Origin: Chthoniobacterales bacterium
GTDB lineage: Bacteria > Verrucomicrobiota > Verrucomicrobiia > Chthoniobacterales > UBA10450
Length of the DNA stretch: 64,000 nt
Assembly: GCA_025935755.1 (NCBI GenBank)
Contig: JAICUQ010000003.1
Location: 1 to 64,000, forward strand
Direction of reading: 5' to 3'
Numbering within the stretch: the first letter of the stretch is position 1; each line of letters begins with the position of its first letter. Of the stretch, positions 1-8,745 are shown in pieces. The notes beneath the pieces are model-generated. The model was not told where the DNA came from. It ran no database searches and worked only from the letters and a program-made list of their open reading frames with translations. Position numbers and translations under genes: made by a program.

Positions 1-44
1 ACTCATATAACGAACACAAACGATTGCTCGTTGCGTACAACAAG

Positions 45-70
45 TAGCCGGGGCCACTGGACCCCGGCTA
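45..70. repeat. Intergenic hairpin after surface-protein gene
   Basis: A 9-bp perfect stem (TAGCCGGGG/CCCCGGCTA) with an 8-nt loop lies just past the stop of the 777-aa gene. No T-tract follows on either strand, so it is not a classical intrinsic terminator. Similar hairpins preceded by a CGATyGCTTC-like block sit at 2612-2638 and 3370-3391, each downstream of a gene of the same cluster, so this is a repeated 3'-end element. Confidence 0.6.
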
Positions 71-107
71 CACTCCCCCACTTCAACAAAAGCTGAGCCT
101 TTTCTAA

Positions 108-2441
108 TCAGGGACGCGGGGCTCGCGAGGGATGTGGTCGCGCCGTCGGACGCGGACCCGGCCCGGGTGACCCTGGCAAATCACATTTCGGAACGCACAA
201 ACCGCCGTTGTTATAACTCGCAAGCGTTCGCACATAAGGATTTGCGCGCAGGTGACCATTGCCTACTGGCGGAATGACCAGGTTCCCGATCATTGCATCG
301 GCTGCCGCTAATACTTGCGTCACACAACTTCCATCGGCGCCGGTAGCGATGTTGAGTTTTGCTGCGATTTCCTGGTGCGCCAATTGATTCAGGCTGTTAC
401 CGCGTGGCGGCTGGCGAAGAATCGCTTGTAATTCCTGCCGATTATAAGTGCGATTGCCAAGCTGCAATTGATTTACCGGCCATTGCTCGTGGTTCTTCCA
501 ATAACCCTGGCCTAACACACATCCGGCTGGTGTAGGCGTAGCGGTAGCAGTCGGACTTGCAGTAGGCGTAGTGCTGGGTGTTGAGCTAGGTGTACTTGTC
601 GGCGAGGCGGTCGCGCTTGGCGTAGGTGTAAGCGTTGGACTGGGCGTTGTGCTAGGGGTCACCGTCGGGCTAGGCGAAACCGTCGGTGTTCCCGTTGCCG
701 AAGCAGTAGCTGTCGCGGTGGCAGAAGGTGTTGCCGTTGCGGTTGCTGTGGGAGTGGGTGTCGGAGTAGGCGTACCGCCGCAAAGCAGCCATCTGCCGGC
801 GTTCACTATCACTCGTCCCCAGGCTCCTGCATACTCGTTTTGGAAATGCAGAGCGGCGTTGATGCCAACTGCCGTTTTGCCGTTGTTGGTCTTGTAAGCG
901 ACCGCTGGCGGGCCATCGGTCCAGTTTGCCACCGCTATCGCGCCGGACGTGAGGGTTACCCCATTGCGATAAAATGCCCCCAGGCGGCTCACTCCCTGCA
1001 TCAATTGTTGAGATGGGTCCGCGATGTTAGCGCTGGTGTAAGAAAAGAGCTGCTGTGATGTAGAATTATACGGCGTGTACCCATCGGTCATCCACCTCCC
1101 CGCCAGATTCCATGTAGCCTGGCTGTCCCACGCGAACGTCCCGACTACAACGACACCGCCGCCATCTTCGTAATCCGCCAGAACGTTACCCATCGCTACG
1201 CGATCGTTCCAACCCATTCTGGAGAAGGCGAACACAATATCGTATTGTTGTAACTGTTGGAGCGTTGGTGTGGCGTTGGAGGCATCGAATAGATCCACTG
1301 CGGCAACGTCGGGTTCAGCCATTATTTCGTTAGGCAGCAGAACCGGCGGTTCGGTATCAGCGTAGGCAATCAGCACGCGATACTGGCAAGGTCCGGGAGT
1401 CGGGGTCGGTGTCGGGGCAGGTGTTGGCGGGACTTGGAAACCAGTAACCCGAAATATGCTGCCGCCGTTGTTTGTAGACCAAAACAGCAGGTCTCCTGTC
1501 AGGGAATCGATAAAAGGGCCCTCGCTCGAACCGAACCCGACGACGACATCCTGTGCGTTTGCAACGATGGGATCGCCGTTCGCATCCAGAGGTGCGGTCA
1601 CAATCTTGCCAGATGACCATTCGTTAATCAGCACGCTGTTAGCCGGAAATACCGGCGAATTGGGTGGCACGAAAAGAATGCCTTCGGGCGTTGCAGGAAC
1701 GGTGGCCCGCAAGAATGCCGATGTAACTTCGAACGTGCCGTTTCCATCTGGTACAAAGTCGCAGTGGTACCATTCGCCGGCAGCAGACACGATCTTCATG
1801 CTGCCCGCACCGGGAAACCCTGACGGCACGAAACCGATCGATCCCACCGAGTGGTCTATGCCGACCCGGCTGAGGTTTGTTACTTTGTCTGGATCGCTGC
1901 TACCAGGCTTACTTTGTTCCAGCTCGTTGTTAGGGAAGCGAGTTACAAAGAGCACATCGTCGGGTCCAAAGACGATGCTTCCGTCGTTGTTTTGACCAAT
2001 GGTCGCGTCTGCAGTCGGATAGATCGTGGCGGTTCCCGTAAAGCCGGTGATATGCATGTTCGCATCGCGTACCAGTCCGATCTGATAAATGCGGCCGTTA
2101 GCTGTGTTCGCACGGCCACCCATCAGTAGCGTGTTAGGATCGTCATACTTCAATGTAAGCGCGCCCCAACCCACGGGCACTGCGGGCACTGTGCCGATCT
2201 TAACGCAGGAGTAGGCAGCAGCGAATGGTTCAGGTATGAAAACCCTGGTGTCGCCAACACATGCTGAGAAGTTGCCAGCCGGCGTATTGCTGAGAGTGAA
2301 TGGTGCGGCGGTTCCTGGTGTTTTGCCAGCGTCTACGGCGGTGCCCTGCCGCGGGGTGTTCGCCCATAGCGTGAGCGAGCCAGTGATGGCGACACATGCG
2401 AAGAGCAAAATGGCTGCCAGTCTGTTAAGGTTGCGTTTCAT
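108..2441 (-). CDS. Secreted modular protein: propeller-like region, GATase-like domain, GYWKNH domain
   Basis: This is a 777-aa exported protein of unknown role. Residues 1-28 form a signal peptide. Residues about 50-340 resemble a beta-propeller (repeated DxxGxI-type strands, no firm family). A short Pro-Thr linker leads to a domain at about 352-556 starting [11 protein letters not shown] and ending GRWLLCGG, with a GATase/ThuA-like look. A long Thr-Pro-Ala linker (about 557-640) follows, then a Cys-containing domain with [11 protein letters not shown] (about 640-755) and a Pro/Arg-rich tail. The GATase-like domain recurs in the 1085-aa protein at 5255-8512 and the GYWKNH domain in the remnant at 2650-3341. 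No Shine-Dalgarno is evident; the start is set by the signal peptide and by the shared leader upstream. Confidence 0.85.
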   Translation of the reverse strand: MKRNLNRLAAILLFACVAITGSLTLWANTPRQGTAVDAGKTPGTAAPFTLSNTPAGNFSACVGDTRVFIPEPFAAAYSCVKIGTVPAVPVGWGALTLKYDDPNTLLMGGRANTANGRIYQIGLVRDANMHITGFTGTATIYPTADATIGQNNDGSIVFGPDDVLFVTRFPNNELEQSKPGSSDPDKVTNLSRVGIDHSVGSIGFVPSGFPGAGSMKIVSAAGEWYHCDFVPDGNGTFEVTSAFLRATVPATPEGILFVPPNSPVFPANSVLINEWSSGKIVTAPLDANGDPIVANAQDVVVGFGSSEGPFIDSLTGDLLFWSTNNGGSIFRVTGFQVPPTPAPTPTPTPGPCQYRVLIAYADTEPPVLLPNEIMAEPDVAAVDLFDASNATPTLQQLQQYDIVFAFSRMGWNDRVAMGNVLADYEDGGGVVVVGTFAWDSQATWNLAGRWMTDGYTPYNSTSQQLFSYTSANIADPSQQLMQGVSRLGAFYRNGVTLTSGAIAVANWTDGPPAVAYKTNNGKTAVGINAALHFQNEYAGAWGRVIVNAGRWLLCGGTPTPTPTPTATATATPSATATATASATGTPTVSPSPTVTPSTTPSPTLTPTPSATASPTSTPSSTPSTTPTASPTATATPTPAGCVLGQGYWKNHEQWPVNQLQLGNRTYNRQELQAILRQPPRGNSLNQLAHQEIAAKLNIATGADGSCVTQVLAAADAMIGNLVIPPVGNGHLRANPYVRTLASYNNGGLCVPKCDLPGSPGPGPRPTARPHPSRAPRP

Positions 2442-2575
2442 AGAATGTTTTTCTTTGGTTTTCAGGTTTCAGATTCAGATCAGCGCGGCGCCTTTTTTTG
2501 CAGCCGCACAAATGCGTTTCTGTTGGATAAAGCGGAAACCACGGTGAAAAGCCGCCAACTTTTTTAACGCCCCCC
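2442..2575 (-). promoter_or_regulatory. Shared leader, family 1, copy A
   Basis: The segment upstream of the 777-aa gene aligns by eye with those at 4865-4990, 8513-8645 and 9979-10115. Read on the minus strand, the shared blocks are AAAA(A)nTTGGCGG, TTTCCGCTTTA, CAGAAAC (CAAAAAG in one copy) and TTTGTGnGGCT, then an A-rich run to ATG. It could be a promoter for the adjacent ECF sigma factor or a structured 5' UTR; sequence alone does not decide. Confidence 0.55.
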
Positions 2576-2611
2576 GGACGACCTTCGGGGAACAATCGCT
2601 TCGCATGAGCT

Positions 2612-2638
2612 GCAGCCGGGGTCATTGACTCCGGCTGC
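2612..2638. repeat. Intergenic hairpin, copy 2
   Basis: An 8-9 bp stem GCAGCCGG/CCGGCTGC sits immediately after the stop of the frameshifted GYWKNH gene and is preceded by CAATCGCTTCGC, as in the copies at 45-70 and 3370-3391. There is no T-run. Confidence 0.55.
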
Positions 2639-2649
2639 TTTCTGGAATC

Positions 2650-3359
2650 TCAATCGGAGCCCTGAGCTTTCCGTATCAATGACGCGAGGTAATGTCGGGC
2701 GCGGCCGGGCGGTGGGACGTGGACTCGGCAATCGCATTGCGGAGCGCACAACCCGCCACCGTTGTAAAGACCCAGCGTTCGCGCATAAGAGGTCAGCGGC
2801 ATGTGACCGTTGCCGGCTGGCGGGATGATCAGATTCCCGATCGAGGCATCGATCGCCGCCAGCGTTTGCGCCACACAGCTTCCATCCACGCCACTGGCAA
2901 TATTTAGTTTCGCGGCGATTTCCTGATGTGCCAGCTGAACCAAGTTATTACCACGTGGCGCTTGACGTAGAATGGATTCTAATTCCTGCCGGTTATAAGT
3001 GTGGTTGCCAAGCTGCAATTGATTCACCGGCCACTGCTCATAGTTCTTCCAATAGCCTGATCCCAAAACACAACCACTGGTCGTGGGAGCAGGAGTTGCT
3101 GTCGCAGTAGGAGTAGTAATCGCATTTGGCGTTGCTTTGGTGACACGGTAGGCGTTGCGGTTGCCGACACAGTGGGTGTTGCGGTAGCTGTAGGTGTTGC
3201 CGTAGGCGTAGCAGTTGCGGTGGGAGTCGCCGTCCGAGTTACAATGGGATTCGGTGTTGGGCTTGGCTCCGTACATGCTGGAAAGCTGGCTTTAACACTC
3301 GTTAGCGAGCCGGTCCCTACGGAATAGCCACCCCCGGGCAAAACGATCGCTTCCGCTGT
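2650..3359 (-). pseudogene. Frameshifted, 5'-truncated GYWKNH-domain protein
   Basis: The remnant is split over two frames. The 5' part (from about 3341) reads a short Ser/Gly segment and a Thr-Pro-Ala linker, then goes out of frame near 3138-3145. From there another frame continues the linker and a complete GYWKNYEQWPV domain to the stop at 2650, closely matching the C-terminus of the 777-aa protein. There is no signal peptide, and the 5' end abuts a hairpin repeat, so the N-terminal half is missing. A sequencing error in the repetitive linker could explain the frameshift but not the missing export signal. Confidence 0.65.
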
Positions 3360-3369
3360 ACATGCTGCA

Positions 3370-3391
3370 GCCGGGATCCGAGGATCCCGGC
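3370..3391. repeat. Intergenic hairpin, copy 3
   Basis: A 10-bp near-perfect palindrome GCCGGGATCC/GGATCCCGGC is preceded by CGATCGCTTCCGC. It lies between the GYWKNH remnant and the end of the S74 protein gene. Confidence 0.55.
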
Positions 3392-3451
3392 CACATTCTT
3401 GAACAGTTTAAGTTCCTGACGCCTCAGAGCGTTGGTCCTCCGATTTAGTGT

Positions 3452-4864
3452 TTATGGAATATTCCGAGCCAGGGTTTGTAAAGGTCTACGAAGCTCGAGC
3501 TGCGTACTCACTCTTTGGATTTGCGCTGCTTGCTCCTTCACCGTCGCCAAAAGTCCTGCCATTCCTGCTTCCAGGTTTTTCACCTTCTCCTGCTCTGCGA
3601 CAAACGCCTGGTGCTCTTTAAGGAACTCGTTAAGCAGCATTACGTTGATGGCACTGTAACGGACGGTCTCGATTTCGCCCTTCGCATTGCGGATCGCCAG
3701 GTTTGGATCCACCTCGGCTACCTCTTCAGCAATCAGCCCATAGTCGAGAACCTGGTTGCGATCGATCTCCTTCTTGTAGCGATACGTGACAGGTTTGAGA
3801 CGGTAAAGCGTTTCGCTGGCATCCTGCATCGCTTTAATGTCTTCCTTGTGCCGACGCGATGAGGTGAGATGACCAAGTAAACCGGTATTCAAATCAACAG
3901 TAACAGTGTCGGCGAAACCACCGCTTACCGACGTGGTGTTAATGTTGTGGATGTAAGTGTGATAACTCTCGTTGGGATCCCGTGCCATCTCCTGTTCTCC
4001 GATATAGACGTTGCCGGTTCCCGTTCTCAGACCATAACCGGCGCGATTGCCAATCGCCGTATTTGCCATGGCGTCAGTTTCCCCATTGTCTGCGCTCAGC
4101 GCCAACAGGCCGAAAGCGCAATTGAAACTGCCATCCACATTATACAACATCGCTCTATCGCCGACTGCCGTGTTGCCATCACCGCCCAGGCCGGTGCCCC
4201 ACTCTGCACCCGTATAACAAAGCGCCCGATAGCCCACGGCCGTATTGGCGCCTTGGAGTTCGTAGGAAGCGCCGGTTTTATAAAACAGAGCTACGGCGCC
4301 CACAGCCACGTTGCCACTGCCAGTGCTGTTGTTCTGAAGGGCAGCATCCCCCATCGCCGTATTTTCCATGCCAATGGTATTGCCGGAGAGCGCGTCACCG
4401 CCAAAGGCGATGTTGCCCCAGCCGGTGGTGTTATCTTGCAGCGCGCTAGCGCCCATGGCCACGTTGTATGAACCGGTGGTGTTGCTCCAAAGCGCGCTCT
4501 CCCCAAACGCATTGTTGGCCGATCCAGTCGTGTTGTTCTGGAGTGAATACGCGCCTACTGCGCTATTGCGCCATCCAGCCATGTTCGAAGAAAGCGCGTA
4601 ACTACCATTGGCGATATTGTAGCTGCCTGACGTGTTCGCCGACAGTGCGTGCCAACCGTGAGCAGTATTGTGCTGTCCGGTCGTGTTGATATTGAGCGCG
4701 TCTACGTTCTCGGCCGCGCTGTTGTTATTTCCACGATCTTCGCCGAGTCGCGGGGTTGCGGTCGGTACAGGCGTGGGGGTTGGTACCGGCCTTGCCAAAG
4801 CAGTCGATAAAACAGCAAAGCAGGCAACTGCGAGCAGAACCAACGTGATCTTTTGATTTTTCAT
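3452..4864 (-). CDS. Secreted YadA-head-like protein with C-terminal S74 chaperone domain
   Basis: The 470-aa product has a signal peptide (1-24) and a short PTPTPVPTATP linker. Residues about 45-320 carry degenerate repeats of 14-16 residues of the NTALGxxAL/NTTGSxNTA type, as in trimeric adhesin heads. From about 334, SSRRHKEDIKAM followed by LxPVTYRYK, DYGLIAEEVAEV and NAMLLNEFLKEH-like motifs identify an intramolecular chaperone of endosialidase (Peptidase_S74), with a terminal coiled coil. In characterised S74 proteins the domain trimerises and cleaves itself off before the first Ser; that is expected here but not shown. The paralogue is at 55627-56745. It has a family 1 leader. Confidence 0.88.
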   Translation of the reverse strand: MKNQKITLVLLAVACFAVLSTALARPVPTPTPVPTATPRLGEDRGNNNSAAENVDALNINTTGQHNTAHGWHALSANTSGSYNIANGSYALSSNMAGWRNSAVGAYSLQNNTTGSANNAFGESALWSNTTGSYNVAMGASALQDNTTGWGNIAFGGDALSGNTIGMENTAMGDAALQNNSTGSGNVAVGAVALFYKTGASYELQGANTAVGYRALCYTGAEWGTGLGGDGNTAVGDRAMLYNVDGSFNCAFGLLALSADNGETDAMANTAIGNRAGYGLRTGTGNVYIGEQEMARDPNESYHTYIHNINTTSVSGGFADTVTVDLNTGLLGHLTSSRRHKEDIKAMQDASETLYRLKPVTYRYKKEIDRNQVLDYGLIAEEVAEVDPNLAIRNAKGEIETVRYSAINVMLLNEFLKEHQAFVAEQEKVKNLEAGMAGLLATVKEQAAQIQRVSTQLELRRPLQTLARNIP

Positions 4865-4990
4865 GAATGTTTCCTTTCATTTTTGAGTGTTTGAATTTGC
4901 GCAGCGTTCGTCTTTAGCGGCTACACAAGTGTTTCTGCCCGCTAAAGCGGAAATTGCGGCTAAAGCCCGCCAAGTTTTTCACCGCCCACT
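4865..4990 (-). promoter_or_regulatory. Shared leader, family 1, copy B
   Basis: On the minus strand it carries AAAAACTTGGCGGGCTTTA, TTTCCGCTTTAGC, CAGAAACACTTGTGTAGCC and an A-rich stretch ending at ATG, in the same order and spacing as copies A, C and D. Confidence 0.55.
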
Positions 4991-5180
4991 ATGCAGCTGT
5001 GGAATCTGCTCGTGTGTCAAAAGGCAGCCCCCAAGGTGGCGACGATCCTTCTCTTCGATCTTCTCTGCCACAGATGATGAAGTGCTCCCCGCCTGAAGGA
5101 TCGAATTGTGGATCGGGAAATTGATCGAGTTGCAGGTACTTCTCCGAATGCGTATCGAACCGCTTTTACCCGTAAAGCAT

Positions 5181-5206
5181 GCAGCCCCGAGACCGTTCGG
5201 GACTGC
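5181..5206. repeat. Hairpin downstream of the 1085-aa propeller gene
   Basis: A stem GCAGxCCCGA/TCGGGxCTGC with one mismatch lies about 50 bp past the stop at 5255. It is related in position and sequence (GCATGCAGCC) to the hairpins at 2612 and 3370. The rest of 4991-5254 shows no gene I can support. Confidence 0.45.
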
Positions 5207-5254
5207 AGCTATCAGTAGGGTGTTGGTCAGGTATACGCTCTCTTCTCGCAACGG

Positions 5255-8200
5255 TCAGCGATTCTTCGTCCTCACCTTGATGACGTTCGAATTTGGGCTG
5301 GTCCCATTCGTATTGTATGCCCGGACCCGATAGTAATAGAACGTACTTGGATTAAGTCCCAACACATCGCGACTCGTAGCATTTCCGACGTCCAGGTTTT
5401 GGTATCCCGGTATATAACTGTTGAACACCGAGCTCGTGGACACGTCTAGCCGGTAACCCGTCGCTTCGCTCACACTGCTCCAGTTCGCAGTGAAGCGAAA
5501 CGTGTTGATATTTGTTGGTTTCAGCGCCGTTGGCGCAGCTGGGACTTCCGTCGGTGTCGCGGTCGGCGTAACGGTAGCGGTCGCGGTTGGAGTCGGGGTT
5601 GCAGTAGCCGTTGGCGTTGCTGTCGCAGCAGGGGTTGCGGTTGGGGTCGGTGTCGGTGTCCCTCCGCAGGGAAGCAGCCACCTGCCTGCGTTCACTATCA
5701 GTTTCCCCCAATCGCCGCTGTGACTAGTATTACCAAGATAGGCGGTGATACCCACCGTGGTGTGCCCACCGCTGACCGGCCGGTACCCGACCAATGCATA
5801 ACCACCCGGAAGAGCCGCCGCCACACCCGTGGCGCCCGCGGCAAGTGTTACCACCTGGACAAAGCTGCAGTTGAGGCTGGTAACACCAGCCATCAACGGG
5901 TGCTCCGGATGAAGGATGTAGCTTGTCAGTTCGGTAGCGTCTCCCTCCGTCGAGTAGTTATACGGGTTGTAGTTGCCGGTTAGCCATCGGCCGTTGATTG
6001 AGCCGCGAGGCGTCGGCCCGTAAAAGCTCATCGCACATTGGACCACTACACCACCGCCATCCGCATAGTCGGCCAGGTTATCGCCAAGCACAGTGCCATC
6101 AGCAAATGAGCCGTTGTTAAACGGGATCACAATGTCGTATTGCTGCAGTTGTGCCAGAGTGGGAGTGCTCAGACGCGCATCGAACAAGTCCACACTGCTA
6201 ACGTCTCGGTCGGCCAGTATTTCGTCGCGCAACTCGGCTGGCTGCCGCCCATTAAAATCAGCATAAGCGATGAGGACCCGGAACTGACACGAAGCCGGTG
6301 TGGGGGTCGGCGTGGCTGTCGCCGTGGGCGTAGGCGTGACGGTAGCTGTTGCCGTTGGAGTGGCAGTCGCTGTTGCGGTAGCGGTAGCCGTGGCTGTCGC
6401 GGTGGATGTAGGCGTGACGGTAGCTGTTGCCGTTGGAGTGGCAATCGCTGTTGCGGTAGCGGTAGCCGTGGCTGTCGCGGTGGGCGTCGCCGTCGGCGTA
6501 GGGATTGCGCAGGGTGCCGTTCCGATGACCAACGCACCCGGAGAACGCCCTACCGCGAATCTGGCAACGACTGTGTTACTGAACGTGTCAATGACAGAGG
6601 CAGTGTTGCTGTTGCCATTGCTCACGTAGGCGCTGACGCCATCTGGTGTCACCGCCACACCACCGGTTCCGCTGAACGGAACCATGTTCACTGTAGCTAC
6701 CACAGTGTTGCTGAACGTGTCGATGACCGACACGGCGTCGACGAACCTGTTCACATAGGCGCGGGTGCCGTCTGGAGTGATCGCCACCTCGGTGGCACCG
6801 TAAAGTTCCTGCCCGAAGGTAGCTACAACGTTGTTGGTGACTGTCTCGATGACAGAGACATAGTGGGGGTTAAAATTGCCGCCACCTGCCACATAGACGA
6901 GATTGCCGTCCGGCGTCACTGCCACACCGTTGGCGCCTGTATCGACTTCTACTGTGGTTATCAATCCTCCGTTGGAAGCGTCAATGATAGAGAGCTGCCT
7001 GTTGTCCCTGCCTTGATTAACCACATAGACGCGGGTGCCGTCCGGCTTCACCGCCAGGCCGTAGACTGCACTATAGGCGCCAATGTCCCAGGTGGCTACC
7101 AGTGTGTTGTTGAACGTGTCGATGACGGAGAGGGAGTTGTAGTTAGTTACATAAAGACGCGTGCCGTCCGGACTCACTGCGAGGTTACCGGGTTGGCTCG
7201 CAAGTGTTATCGTGTCCACCACCGCATTGGTCGAGGTGTCGATCACCAGGACGTTGTAGTGGATGAAATCGACGCTCGCATGGCTAACATACAGACGCGT
7301 GCTGTCCGTGTTTAGCGCCAGGTCCTCGGGGGTGCTGCCAACCGGAACTCTTGTTACCAGAGTGTTATTGGCGGTGTCGATCACCGAGACATCGTTATCG
7401 TTCCTGTTGGCAACATAGGCGAGAACCATAGGGCATTGGTGCGTTGCACCGACAAAGTTCCCCATCGCAACAGGAGAAGCATTAACATTTATTGTGTTCA
7501 CGACTGCGTTAGAGCCGGTGTTGATGACGGAGAGAGTGTTGCTGCCCTGGTTGGCCACATAAGCGCGAGTCCCGTCAGGATTCAGTGCCACGCCGGTCGG
7601 GCTGTCGTTGACCGCAACCGCGGCTATCACCGCGTTCGTGGAGGTGTCGATCACCGACACATTGTTGCTGAGTTGATTCGCGACATAGACACGAGTGCCG
7701 TCCGGATTTACTGCCACACCGGTGGGACTCTCGTTGACGGTCACCGTAGCTATCACTGCATTAATTGATGTGTCGATGACGGAGACAGTGTTGCTCCCTT
7801 CGTTGGCCACATAGGCGCGGGTGCCGTCCGCCTTCAGCGCCACGCCATACGGATGTGAGCCAACCGCCACCGTCGTCACGACCGTATTGCTGGCGGTGTC
7901 GATTACCGAGACATTGTTACTGCCTTGATTAGTCACATAGGCGCGGCTGCCATTTGGGGTGAGTGCCACGTTAATCGGATTTAAGCCAACCGTTGTTGTG
8001 GCGATTACGGTGTTATTGGAGGTATCAATCACAGAGACATTGCCGCTATCGAAGTTAGTCACATAGGTACGCGTATTGTCCGGTTTCACCGCGACGCCGC
8101 GCGGACTGCTCCCGACCGCCACCGTTGCTATTACTGTATTGCTGGCGGTGTCGATTACCGAGACATCATTACTGCCGGAGTTGATTACGTAGGCGCGGGT

Positions 8201-8512
8201 GCCGTCCAGCTTTACCGCGGCGCCCATCGGGGCGTTGCCGACGGCCACTGCATTTATTACAGTGTCGTTCGAGGCATCGATCACTGAGACATTGTTACTG
8301 CCCGAGTTAGGTACGTAAGCGACGACAGCTGGGACTGGCATCGCGGCCGCCATCGATTCGGCTTCCGCCTTGGGGGGCAGGCTTCTGCTGGGGCCGCGAT
8401 TGCCGGACTGTGCCAGCGCAAACGGGATCGCGCACACAGCGACAAGCAGAAGCAGATAAGATGCGCTCCGAATGAGGTGCGCCCTGGTGTTGCGGTCTGT
8501 TTGTTTTTTCAT
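5255..8512 (-). CDS. Secreted YVTN beta-propeller protein with GATase-like and fibronectin III domains
   Basis: The 1085-aa exported protein has a signal peptide (1-35) and then about 14 repeats of about 42 residues at 60-665 with the YVTN/YNCE signature (VSVIDTxxNTVxATVAVG, PxGVAVxPDGTRAYVxN). A Thr-Pro-Ala linker (about 668-740) leads to a GATase-like domain from about 742 ([11 protein letters not shown] ... GRWLLPCGG). A second linker and a fibronectin type III domain (about 998-1085, ending KVRTKNR) follow. It shares the GATase-like domain with the 777-aa protein. YVTN propellers are known from surface-layer proteins; the ligand is unknown. The first linker contains a 78-bp tandem duplication. 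Confidence 0.9.
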   Translation of the reverse strand: MKKQTDRNTRAHLIRSASYLLLLVAVCAIPFALAQSGNRGPSRSLPPKAEAESMAAAMPVPAVVAYVPNSGSNNVSVIDASNDTVINAVAVGNAPMGAAVKLDGTRAYVINSGSNDVSVIDTASNTVIATVAVGSSPRGVAVKPDNTRTYVTNFDSGNVSVIDTSNNTVIATTTVGLNPINVALTPNGSRAYVTNQGSNNVSVIDTASNTVVTTVAVGSHPYGVALKADGTRAYVANEGSNTVSVIDTSINAVIATVTVNESPTGVAVNPDGTRVYVANQLSNNVSVIDTSTNAVIAAVAVNDSPTGVALNPDGTRAYVANQGSNTLSVINTGSNAVVNTINVNASPVAMGNFVGATHQCPMVLAYVANRNDNDVSVIDTANNTLVTRVPVGSTPEDLALNTDSTRLYVSHASVDFIHYNVLVIDTSTNAVVDTITLASQPGNLAVSPDGTRLYVTNYNSLSVIDTFNNTLVATWDIGAYSAVYGLAVKPDGTRVYVVNQGRDNRQLSIIDASNGGLITTVEVDTGANGVAVTPDGNLVYVAGGGNFNPHYVSVIETVTNNVVATFGQELYGATEVAITPDGTRAYVNRFVDAVSVIDTFSNTVVATVNMVPFSGTGGVAVTPDGVSAYVSNGNSNTASVIDTFSNTVVARFAVGRSPGALVIGTAPCAIPTPTATPTATATATATATAIATPTATATVTPTSTATATATATATATATPTATATVTPTPTATATPTPTPASCQFRVLIAYADFNGRQPAELRDEILADRDVSSVDLFDARLSTPTLAQLQQYDIVIPFNNGSFADGTVLGDNLADYADGGGVVVQCAMSFYGPTPRGSINGRWLTGNYNPYNYSTEGDATELTSYILHPEHPLMAGVTSLNCSFVQVVTLAAGATGVAAALPGGYALVGYRPVSGGHTTVGITAYLGNTSHSGDWGKLIVNAGRWLLPCGGTPTPTPTATPAATATPTATATPTPTATATVTPTATPTEVPAAPTALKPTNINTFRFTANWSSVSEATGYRLDVSTSSVFNSYIPGYQNLDVGNATSRDVLGLNPSTFYYYRVRAYNTNGTSPNSNVIKVRTKNR
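6333..6488. repeat. 78-bp tandem duplication inside a Thr-Pro linker
   Basis: Units 6333-6410 and 6411-6488 differ at one internal base and at the junction end. They encode 26-residue blocks of the Thr-Pro-Ala linker in the YVTN protein. The unit length is a multiple of three, so copy-number change would keep the frame. Confidence 0.8.
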
Positions 8513-8645
8513 AAATGTTTACGTGGTTTTTTGTTGTTGTATTGGATGTGTGGCGCGCACAGCTTTGGAGAGCCACACAAATTCTTTTTGTCAGGTAAAG
8601 CGGAATTCGTGATTGAAACCCGCCAATTTTTTTGATGGCCCACTG
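8513..8645 (-). promoter_or_regulatory. Shared leader, family 1, copy C
   Basis: On the minus strand it has AAAAAAATTGGCGGGTTTCA, ATTCCGCTTTACC and ATTTGTGTGGCT, then an A-rich run to the ATG of the YVTN protein. It is the most divergent of the four copies. Confidence 0.5.
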
Positions 8646-8745
8646 CGAGCTTGGATCTCACAGAGTTTGTGAGGCCACTCCTACAAACGCAGAGACCGTG
8701 GAGCGCTGTCCCTGCCGTCACTGTATTGCTATAAAGCTCGACGTC

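Noticed and set aside
6140-7315. 391-codon open frame opposite the YVTN propeller gene
   Set aside because: It is antisense to repeated propeller codons and its Arg/Gly/Cys-rich product reflects the repeat composition; no independent signals.
5255-8512. Regular 126-bp spaced repeats that might look like a CRISPR or satellite array
   Set aside because: The period equals 42 codons and each unit encodes a YVTN blade, so it is a protein repeat.
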